Below, piece by piece: positions 5,592 to 10,055 of a DNA stretch of 10,055 nt; the first letter of the stretch is position 1; each line of letters opens with the position of its first letter. This stretch comes from SVTX01 sp045585895 (lineage in GTDB: Bacteria > Bacillota > Clostridia > Oscillospirales > CAG-272): contig JAZMZI010000088.1 in the NCBI GenBank assembly GCA_045585895.1, positions 1-10,055 of the forward strand, written 5' to 3'. The position numbers were made by a program, and so were the translations under genes. The notes below the pieces were generated by a model. It did no database searches. It had not been told where the DNA came from and saw nothing but the letters and a program-made list of their open reading frames with translations.

Positions 5592-5915
5592 ATGACGGTC
5601 GGAAAGATCCTTGAATTGATCGACTCTATGAAAAGCAATACTCTGTCGGATCTTGTCAAGATAGGCTGGATAGCTGACGTTGAGGGGCGCGTGCTGTGTG
5701 AAATACACAAGATCTCTCCTGAGAACGCGGTTCTGCCAAAGGGAAGCGACGACGTTTTGACTCTTCCCGAGACCTACGCCCGAGTATATCTGCTCTATAT
5801 TGCGGCAATGATAGAGTTTTCAAACGGTGATTACGTTGCGTTCAGCAGAATAAACGCCGAGTTTGAATCAGCTATTGCTATGTATTCAAGATGGTATATA
5901 AGAAATAGACGGTAA
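5592..5915 (+). CDS. Small protein resembling a clostridial prophage structural (head-tail connector-like) protein, 107 aa
   Basis: I do not recognise an established function. The pattern LELIDSMK.N..S...K..W...VEG.V..EI (residues 7-43) followed by LPETYARVYLLYIAAMIEFSNGDY-type text (57-80), then an A.FE.A...Y..WY.R ending (87-105), matches by memory a small family found between capsid and tail genes in clostridial prophages, often called head-tail connector-like. Here no other phage genes surround it. It is alpha-helical, has no signal peptide or clear membrane segment, and ends in basic residues RNRR. A textbook AAAGGAGG (5577-5584) sits seven bases before the ATG, so it is well translated. 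A promoter and attenuator-like leader precede it and a separate promoter follows its stop. It could be a domesticated phage gene; the family match needs a profile search. Confidence 0.6.
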   Translation: MTVGKILELIDSMKSNTLSDLVKIGWIADVEGRVLCEIHKISPENAVLPKGSDDVLTLPETYARVYLLYIAAMIEFSNGDYVAFSRINAEFESAIAMYSRWYIRNRR

Positions 5916-5920
5916 AGATA

Positions 5921-5949
5921 TTGACAATTGCCGTTTACAGGTGTATAAT
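5921..5949 (+). promoter_or_regulatory. Perfect-consensus SigA promoter of the CvpA-like gene
   Basis: TTGACA (5921-5926), a 17-bp spacer and TATAAT (5944-5949) match the vegetative consensus at all twelve positions. The start point is expected near 5956. A small TTGG/CCAA hairpin (about 5952-5967) lies at the transcript 5' end. The ribosome binding site is GAAAGG (5976-5981), eleven bases before the ATG, somewhat far. Confidence 0.95.
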
Positions 5950-5992
5950 ATTTGGTGAGAATTCCAATATTTAACGAAAGGTTGGTTTTATT

Positions 5993-8626
5993 ATGTTTCT
6001 TATCGTTACGCTTGTGATCGGAGCAATAATGGCTGTGATCACTCTTACGAACCTGATAATGGGTGTCGTAAGAGGATTGAAGAGATCCCTCGGAACGCTT
6101 GCGGTGGTCGTTGCCTCTGCGCTCGTTTCCGCGGTTATTGCAGTGGTACTGTGTATGCCGTCTCTTCCCGTTATGGGAGCTTTGTCCGATGCTGTCGTCG
6201 GCGCGCTTACTGCGCTTCCTCCCGAGATCGCTGATATTTTGACCGCAGACGTAATATCTACTACGGTTACTTATTATCTCGGTATGTTTGCGGCACCGTT
6301 CGTATTTATGGTAGCATACTTGATAATTTCGCTTATTGCCTCGATAATTATGGCAATATTCGTAAAGAAGATACCCATACTTAAAAAGCTGCCCAAGGTC
6401 GCTGACCGCTTGGGCGGATTGGGAGTAGGTATTGTTTGCGGACTGTTGGTCGCGGTTCTTTGCGTTTTCCCCGTATACGGAGTGTGCGATATGGCAGTGC
6501 AGGCTGTAGATTCCGTATCCGATGAGGCTATTGAAGCCGTAGGACTGAAGGACACGCTTGACAGCCTCCCCGTCGATATAAGAGAAGGCTCGTCTTCCGT
6601 AAAGGTCTACGAGTATTTCGGATGCGGACTTATGTACGACGCTCTTTCAAGCGCAAGCTTTGAGGGCGAGACAGTCAGTCTCAGGCAGGACGTAGGTACC
6701 GTCGTCAACATAGCTAGCGGTGTGATAAGCCTTGCAAATAACTCGGAAGGCACGGATATGACCGAGACTCTCAGCGGTGCTATTGCCGACCTTGACAGAT
6801 CGCCTCTTTTGAAAAACCTGTTGGCAGGTGCTTTTGGAATAATTATAGACAACGGACTTATAGATGAGTTTGGCTTGGATATGGGTGAGCTTATGAATCC
6901 CGTTATCGATGCGATCCTCGAGGTCTTGGCAACTACCGATAAGGATACCGTTACTTCTGATCTTACCACGCTGGTGAACGTGCTTGGAATAGTTATTGAC
7001 AGCGGCATAGTTGAGGACAGCGACTCTCAGGCGATGCTTAAAAAGCTCGGCGACGGACTTATCTCCGATATGCTGCTTGAGATCAATAAAAACGAGCGTA
7101 TGTATCCCGTTTCGGACGAGATCACCTATCTCAGCGTAAGAGCGCTTGCATCTACTCTCGGATTTCCTAAGGATGCGGACGAAAGATACGATAACCTTAT
7201 GACCTCTATCGCCGACGTGTTGAATGAAAACGCAGGCTTGGGAGGCGATGAAAAGACGGAAGCCGTTGTGGAAAGCCTTGGCGCTTTGTTCGAAGATTAC
7301 GGAGTTGAGATCGGCGGAATGGCTCTCAGACACGTTGCCGAAGGTCTTATATCCGACTGTGACGGAAACGCGACGGGTGCGGCTGTCAAGGAATTTTTCT
7401 TGCTTTATCATTTTGTTGCCGATAGTGCAGACGAGGCAGCTCAAGTAACCGACGGTGGATTTGAATATCTTTCCGCGGGCGATTCAAAGGGAATTGAAAT
7501 AGGCTCCGACGGTAAGCTGACGGTCAACGGTGTTGTTTTTGAATACTATAATGCAAATAATTATAAGAATTCCCAAGCGTATACTATGGGCGCGTCCAAA
7601 ACCGATATCGGTCTTGCGAATACTTTCTACTCTGCGGGTACTTTAAAGTCTACGGTTTTGACGGCGGAGGATGTTCTTAAAGAGATGGGTCATTACGGTG
7701 ATTGCGCGGACGTGGAAGCCGAATCGCGCAAGGTCGGTGAAATATTCGCGGCTATGGCGGATGTGGTTTCCGATAAGGATCTTGAGAATATGGAAAGCGC
7801 GGAAGTATTCGGAGAGCTTGGTCACGTTTTCGATATGATGAAGGGTTCGTCGATATTCAAGGACGATTCCGCCAAGAATATGCTTACGGCTATCCTGCAG
7901 TCCGATAAGATAATGGATTCCATAGGCCTTTCTCAGAAGGATATGACCGATTTTGCAAACAAGATCAATAATTATGCAAGCAATCGCGAAAACGGATATC
8001 AGGATGCTACGAGTGCTATATCCAGCACCCTCGGCGCAATTAACAAGGCGTCGGACAAAAATGCGACCGATGAAGAAAAGCGAGAGGCTACGAGAAAGAT
8101 GATCGACGACGTTAACAACGATAATGCCGAAATGATCAGCTCTATGGTGTCTGGAGATATGGTCGGAGAGTTTGGAGTTCAGGTAGATAATTCCGATACC
8201 GTATCCGATTCGCTTAAGAATATGGTTTATAATATGGCAAAATATAAGGAGACTAATCCTTCAAGCGAAGAGCTTGACAGCGAAGCCGAAGCGGTTACTA
8301 AGATGCTGAACCTTGCAATGCTCGGTTCGGGAGACGGCCCTATGTTCGATAAGGACGGAGAAAAGGGCTCGGTGGCATCTGATCCCGATAGCTTTATTGC
8401 TCAGATAGTTGAATCTAACGTGGTAATGAATACCATAGACGAGTCCGTTGAAGGAAAAGAAGCGGGTAGCAACCCCTACGGTGTAACCTATCAAACCGAG
8501 GCTGAGAAGGGAAGCGTAAAGAACTCCATTGAAAACTACTATGTTAACAACGGCGGAGGAGAGGAGCTTGCGGGAAAGCTTAATACTCTTGCCATCGCAA
8601 TGGACGTTGATATAAATCTTCAGTAA
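5993..8626 (+). CDS. CvpA-like membrane domain fused to a large predicted extracytoplasmic region, 877 aa
   Basis: The N-terminus has four hydrophobic segments (about 2-26, 33-56, 95-124, 141-165). VVRGLKRSLG (25-34) and DRLGGLGVGIVCGLL (138-152) sit where CvpA (colicin V production) family proteins carry their RG and G-rich motifs. Positive charges fall in the 27-31 and 125-139 loops, so by the positive-inside rule the C-terminal 710 or so residues lie outside the membrane. That part is acidic, soluble-looking, helical and rich in D, E, S and N, with no protease, anchor or sugar-binding motif that I recognise. The last 190 residues (688-877) align along their whole length with the partial minus-strand protein at the right edge, sharing MA.YK.T.P, EAEAV, NP.G, ENYY and GGGEEL. 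It is monocistronic: consensus promoter before, strong terminator after. CvpA proteins usually have 160-220 residues, so the fusion is unusual. The function is unknown. Confidence 0.8.
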   Translation: MFLIVTLVIGAIMAVITLTNLIMGVVRGLKRSLGTLAVVVASALVSAVIAVVLCMPSLPVMGALSDAVVGALTALPPEIADILTADVISTTVTYYLGMFAAPFVFMVAYLIISLIASIIMAIFVKKIPILKKLPKVADRLGGLGVGIVCGLLVAVLCVFPVYGVCDMAVQAVDSVSDEAIEAVGLKDTLDSLPVDIREGSSSVKVYEYFGCGLMYDALSSASFEGETVSLRQDVGTVVNIASGVISLANNSEGTDMTETLSGAIADLDRSPLLKNLLAGAFGIIIDNGLIDEFGLDMGELMNPVIDAILEVLATTDKDTVTSDLTTLVNVLGIVIDSGIVEDSDSQAMLKKLGDGLISDMLLEINKNERMYPVSDEITYLSVRALASTLGFPKDADERYDNLMTSIADVLNENAGLGGDEKTEAVVESLGALFEDYGVEIGGMALRHVAEGLISDCDGNATGAAVKEFFLLYHFVADSADEAAQVTDGGFEYLSAGDSKGIEIGSDGKLTVNGVVFEYYNANNYKNSQAYTMGASKTDIGLANTFYSAGTLKSTVLTAEDVLKEMGHYGDCADVEAESRKVGEIFAAMADVVSDKDLENMESAEVFGELGHVFDMMKGSSIFKDDSAKNMLTAILQSDKIMDSIGLSQKDMTDFANKINNYASNRENGYQDATSAISSTLGAINKASDKNATDEEKREATRKMIDDVNNDNAEMISSMVSGDMVGEFGVQVDNSDTVSDSLKNMVYNMAKYKETNPSSEELDSEAEAVTKMLNLAMLGSGDGPMFDKDGEKGSVASDPDSFIAQIVESNVVMNTIDESVEGKEAGSNPYGVTYQTEAEKGSVKNSIENYYVNNGGGEELAGKLNTLAIAMDVDINLQ

Positions 8627-8639
8627 TTTCTATATGCTT

Positions 8640-8672
8640 GCCCACTCACCCATTTGGGTGAGTGGGCTTTTT
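8640..8672 (+). terminator. Strong terminator of the CvpA-like gene
   Basis: GCCCACTCACCC (8640-8651) pairs perfectly with GGGTGAGTGGGC (8656-8667) around an ATTT loop, followed by TTTTT (8668-8672). It lies 13 bases after the stop codon. Confidence 0.95.
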
Positions 8673-8766
8673 GCACAATAAAATATTGCAAATTAAACGA
8701 GATTTTGGTCAATACAAGGAAGGGAATAAAAAGGCAAAAAAAAATAAAAAAATTTCAGAAAAACAC

Positions 8767-8795
8767 TTGACAAATCCACCTTGCTGTGGTATGAT
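8767..8795 (+). promoter_or_regulatory. SigA-type promoter of the tRNA-Gly-Arg-His cluster
   Basis: TTGACA (8767-8772), a 17-bp spacer and TATGAT (8790-8795) form a near-consensus promoter. Just upstream (about 8728-8757) are long A-tracts that look like an UP element, fitting a stable-RNA promoter. The leader before tRNA-Gly is about 43 bases. The rest of 8673-8766 is AT-rich and I see no gene in it. Confidence 0.9.
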
Positions 8796-8845
8796 ATATA
8801 GGCGGTCAAAACAAGGGATAAAAAATCTTGGTTTTACATGCTGAT

Positions 8846-8919
8846 GCGAGTGTAGTTCAATGGTAGAATCCCAGCCTTCCAAGCTGGTCGCGTGGGTTCG
8901 ATTCCCATCACTCGCTCCA
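8846..8919 (+). tRNA. tRNA-Gly(TCC)
   Basis: A 74-base cloverleaf with encoded CCA. Acceptor GCGAGTG (8846-8852) pairs with CACTCGC (8909-8915), discriminator T8916, CCA 8917-8919. Anticodon stem CCAGC/GCTGG holds loop CTTCCAA, anticodon TCC (8878-8880), reading GGA/GGG. T-arm GTGGGTTCGATTCCCAT. It is the first gene of the three-tRNA cluster. Confidence 0.97.
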
Positions 8920-8920
8920 C

Positions 8921-8964
8921 CGGCAGTGCCGGTCCCGAAAGGGTTTCGTCACTGCCGATTTTTT
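8921..8964 (+). terminator. Intrinsic terminator between tRNA-Gly and tRNA-Arg
   Basis: CGGCAGTG (8921-8928) pairs with CACTGCCG (8950-8957), followed by ATTTTTT (8958-8964). The loop contains an inner CCC-GAAA-GGG hairpin (8934-8943). A competing local hairpin CCGGC-AGT-GCCGG (8920-8932) uses the same left arm and forms first in a growing transcript, so termination is likely partial. No good promoter is visible between here and tRNA-Arg, which therefore seems to depend on read-through. Confidence 0.8.
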
Positions 8965-8982
8965 ATTGAATTTAATAAAAAT

Positions 8983-9059
8983 GTGCCTTTAGCTCAGCTG
9001 GATAGAGCAACTGCCTTCTAAGCAGTAGGTCGGGGGTTCGAGTCCCTCAAGGCACGCCA
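8983..9059 (+). tRNA. tRNA-Arg(TCT)
   Basis: A 77-base cloverleaf with encoded CCA. Acceptor GTGCCTT (8983-8989) pairs with AAGGCAC (9049-9055), discriminator G9056, CCA 9057-9059. Anticodon stem ACTGC/GCAGT with loop CTTCTAA, anticodon TCT (9017-9019), reading AGA/AGG. D-arm AGCTCAGCTGGATAGAGCA and T-arm GGGGGTTCGAGTCCCTC are standard. It lies only three bases from tRNA-His, so the two are co-transcribed. Confidence 0.97.
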
Positions 9060-9062
9060 GAT

Positions 9063-9140
9063 GGTGGGTATGGCTCAGTTGGTTAGAGCGTCAGGTTGTG
9101 GCCCTGAAGGCCGTGGGTTCGAATCCCATTACTCACCCCA
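9063..9140 (+). tRNA. tRNA-His(GTG)
   Basis: Cloverleaf with the His-specific extra G-1 (9063) opposite discriminator C9137. Acceptor GTGGGTA (9064-9070) pairs with TACTCAC (9130-9136); CCA at 9138-9140. Anticodon stem TCAGG/CCTGA with loop TTGTGGC, anticodon GTG (9098-9100), reading CAU/CAC. T-arm GTGGGTTCGAATCCCAT. It is the last gene of the cluster. Partial sense and antisense copies of its 3' end occur downstream. Confidence 0.97.
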
Positions 9141-9149
9141 GAAAAAAGG

Positions 9150-9208
9150 CGAGAGGAAAAGGCGTTGTGTTCCTAAGGACACAACGCCTTTTCCTCTCGT
9201 CTTTTTTT
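9150..9208 (+). terminator. Very long terminator hairpin after tRNA-His
   Basis: A 21-bp perfect stem (9150-9170 with 9179-9199), extended by two more pairs past a bulged T to a TAA loop, is followed by a seven-T tract (9202-9208). This is longer than typical intrinsic terminators. Complementarity continues outward into the tRNA-His acceptor end. Confidence 0.92.
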
Positions 9209-9379
9209 GTAAGTGAGCAAGAGTGCTCGCCACGTCAGCAACCTTTGATTGCGTGCGATGCTTGCCGCAAGGCAAAGCTCGATAAGCAAGCCTTACGGCT
9301 TGCGAATGGGTTCAGAATCTTACGCAACGCATGCTTTGCTGACCGAGTTTGCTGCGCAAGCTTCGCCATTACTTACCCC
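9209..9379 (+). repeat. tRNA-His-derived structured inverted-repeat element
   Basis: Nested pairings span the element: GTAAGT 9209-9214 with ACTTAC 9371-9376, GTCAGCAA 9234-9241 with TTGCTGAC 9336-9343, and TTGCGT 9249-9254 with ACGCAA 9322-9327. Inside are local hairpins TTGCC-GCAA-GGCAA (9262-9275, GNRA loop) and GCAAGCC-TTAC-GGCTTGC (9286-9303). It contains a split sense copy of the tRNA-His 3' end: TGGGTTCAGAATC (9307-9319, one inserted A relative to 9114-9125) and CCATTACTTACCCC (9366-9379, one change from 9126-9139), separated by 46 bases. CTTGCGAAT and GGGTTCAGA are shared with the element after tRNA-Leu. An open frame runs through it from inside tRNA-His but is not a credible gene. 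I do not recognise a named family. Confidence 0.65.
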
Positions 9380-9434
9380 GGAACGAGAACTCCTTTTTTC
9401 GTATTGGGATGGACTCGCCAAGAGCGAATAAAGC

Positions 9435-9463
9435 TGCCCAACTTCCTTATGAGAAGTTGGGCA
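9435..9463. terminator. Hairpin between the tRNA element and the minus-strand paralogue
   Basis: TGCCCAACTTC (9435-9445) and GAAGTTGGGCA (9453-9463) form an 11-bp stem with a 7-base loop. On the minus strand it lies 20 bases after the stop of the right-edge gene and is followed by GCTTTATT, a weak T-tract. On the plus strand a TTTTT run begins seven bases later. It probably ends the minus-strand gene, perhaps working in both directions. Confidence 0.6.
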
Positions 9464-9483
9464 TTCCGTGTTTTTATTTTAAT

Positions 9484-10055
9484 TTATTCGATATCGATCT
9501 TGACGTTGATCACCGTAGCGATCGCCTCAAGCTTCTTTTCAAGCTCCTCGCCACCGCCGTTCTCGGCGTAATAATTCTCAAGTGCCGCAACGACCTGCTC
9601 CTCTTCCTCGGTGCTGAGGTCGGAGATGCCGAGAGGATTGTCGTTCATCTCCTTTTCGTAGACCACGTCCTCAACGGTCTTCATAATACTTGTGGAATTG
9701 ACAACGGTATCGATAAACTCATCGGGTGTGGAATCAACGACACCCTGTGTTTCCTCGGTGCTGAACAAGGGCTTATCCTCGTTCTCACCACCGCTCATCG
9801 CAATGGTCAAAACCGAGTTGACAGCCTCTGCCTCGCGAGCCATATCCTCGTCGTCGGGGTCGGTAGCCTTATAGTCTGCCATATTCTTCAAAAGCTGTTC
9901 CATCGTCTGAGAAACGTTATCCGCCTTCTCCTCAGAAGCTCCCTTGTTGGAGACCAAGCCCGAATCCAACAGCGTGCTCAGCATATCGGCGTTCTCGGAG
10001 GACATGATCTCGATCATCTCCTTGGACGCCTGCTTCTTCTCCTCCGCGCTCTTGT
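9484..10055 (-). CDS. C-terminal part of a large protein paralogous to the CvpA-fused 877-aa protein (5' end outside the window)
   Basis: The frame is open to the right edge, so only the last 189 residues are visible; an internal ATG at 10017 is not the start. Over its entire visible length it aligns with residues 688-877 of the large plus-strand protein: EEK..A...MI near the edge, NMADYKATDP against NMAKYKETNP, EAEAV against EAEAV, a T..EFID / D.SFIA stretch, NPLG against NPYG, ENYYAENGGGEEL against ENYYVNNGGGEEL, and a hydrophobic V.I.IE / VDINLQ ending. It is strongly acidic. By homology the missing N-terminus probably carries the CvpA-like membrane domain, but that is inference. Codons look more G/C-ending (GAG, AAG, CTC, ATC) than in the plus-strand copy, suggesting the copies are old or differently expressed. 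It converges on the tRNA cluster. The function is unknown. Confidence 0.85.
   Translation of the reverse strand, partial: KSAEEKKQASKEMIEIMSSENADMLSTLLDSGLVSNKGASEEKADNVSQTMEQLLKNMADYKATDPDDEDMAREAEAVNSVLTIAMSGGENEDKPLFSTEETQGVVDSTPDEFIDTVVNSTSIMKTVEDVVYEKEMNDNPLGISDLSTEEEEQVVAALENYYAENGGGEELEKKLEAIATVINVKIDIE

Noticed and set aside
5461..5595. A 44-codon frame in the leader whose TGA overlaps the ATG of the 107-aa gene (ATGA)
   Set aside because: The overlap is suggestive of translational coupling, but there is no ribosome binding site before the ATG, the frame runs through the terminator hairpin, and the peptide has no run of regulatory codons.
9114..9379. Attachment sites of an integrated element at tRNA-His (direct repeats of the tRNA 3' end)
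   Set aside because: The second copy is interrupted and lies within 250 bases with no integrase or cargo between; an excision scar is possible but cannot be shown.
9098..9571. A 157-codon plus-strand frame from inside tRNA-His
   Set aside because: It begins in the tRNA, crosses a strong terminator and overlaps the end of the minus-strand gene; the composition is not protein-like.

Overview
The window looks like chromosomal DNA from a spore-forming member of the Clostridia, probably an uncultured gut-type lineage. The evidence is a pair of small CotF-type spore-coat proteins, strong AGGAGG-type ribosome binding sites, consensus TTGACA/TATAAT promoters, a PPi-type phosphofructokinase and tRNA genes that encode their own CCA ends. 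Genus or species cannot be read from the sequence.

Layout. (1) 1-180: two hairpin terminators and AT-rich spacer. (2) 176-622, minus strand: two small spore-coat genes. (3) 733-902: a solo tRNA-Leu(CAA) with its own promoter and terminator, followed to about 1050 by odd palindromic DNA derived in part from that tRNA's 3' end. (4) 1120-5372, plus strand: a probable four-gene operon, cysE (serine acetyltransferase), a YegS/DagK-type lipid kinase, a one-piece ThrE-type threonine/serine exporter and a PPi-dependent phosphofructokinase. (5) 5429-5915: an extended -10 promoter, a short leader with an attenuator-like terminator, and a 107-residue gene resembling a small structural protein of clostridial prophages. 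(6) 5921-8672: a perfect-consensus promoter, an 877-residue protein with a CvpA-like four-helix membrane domain and about 710 predicted extracytoplasmic residues, and a strong terminator. (7) 8767-9208: tRNA-Gly(TCC), an internal terminator, tRNA-Arg(TCT), tRNA-His(GTG) and a very long terminator hairpin. (8) 9209-9379: a second tRNA-derived structured element. (9) 9484-10055, minus strand: the C-terminal end of a second large protein, clearly paralogous to the 877-residue one.

How the genes fit together. CysE uses serine to start cysteine synthesis, and the ThrE-like protein would control intracellular serine/threonine, so these two have a plausible link. The lipid kinase and glycolytic enzyme look like housekeeping companions. 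The coat proteins would act only during sporulation. The two CvpA-fused paralogues point tail to tail on either side of the tRNA cluster.

The most unusual material is non-coding. At both tRNA-Leu and tRNA-His, the distal arm of the terminator hairpin continues into an antisense copy of the tRNA's own 3' end. After that comes a sense copy of the T-arm carrying the same extra A (TTCAGA in place of TTCGA). The two elements share the strings CTTGCGAAT and GGGTTCAGA but otherwise match their own tRNA. This resembles, in principle, the tRNA-3'-end repeats downstream of E. coli tyrT (rtT), but I do not recognise this arrangement as a described element.
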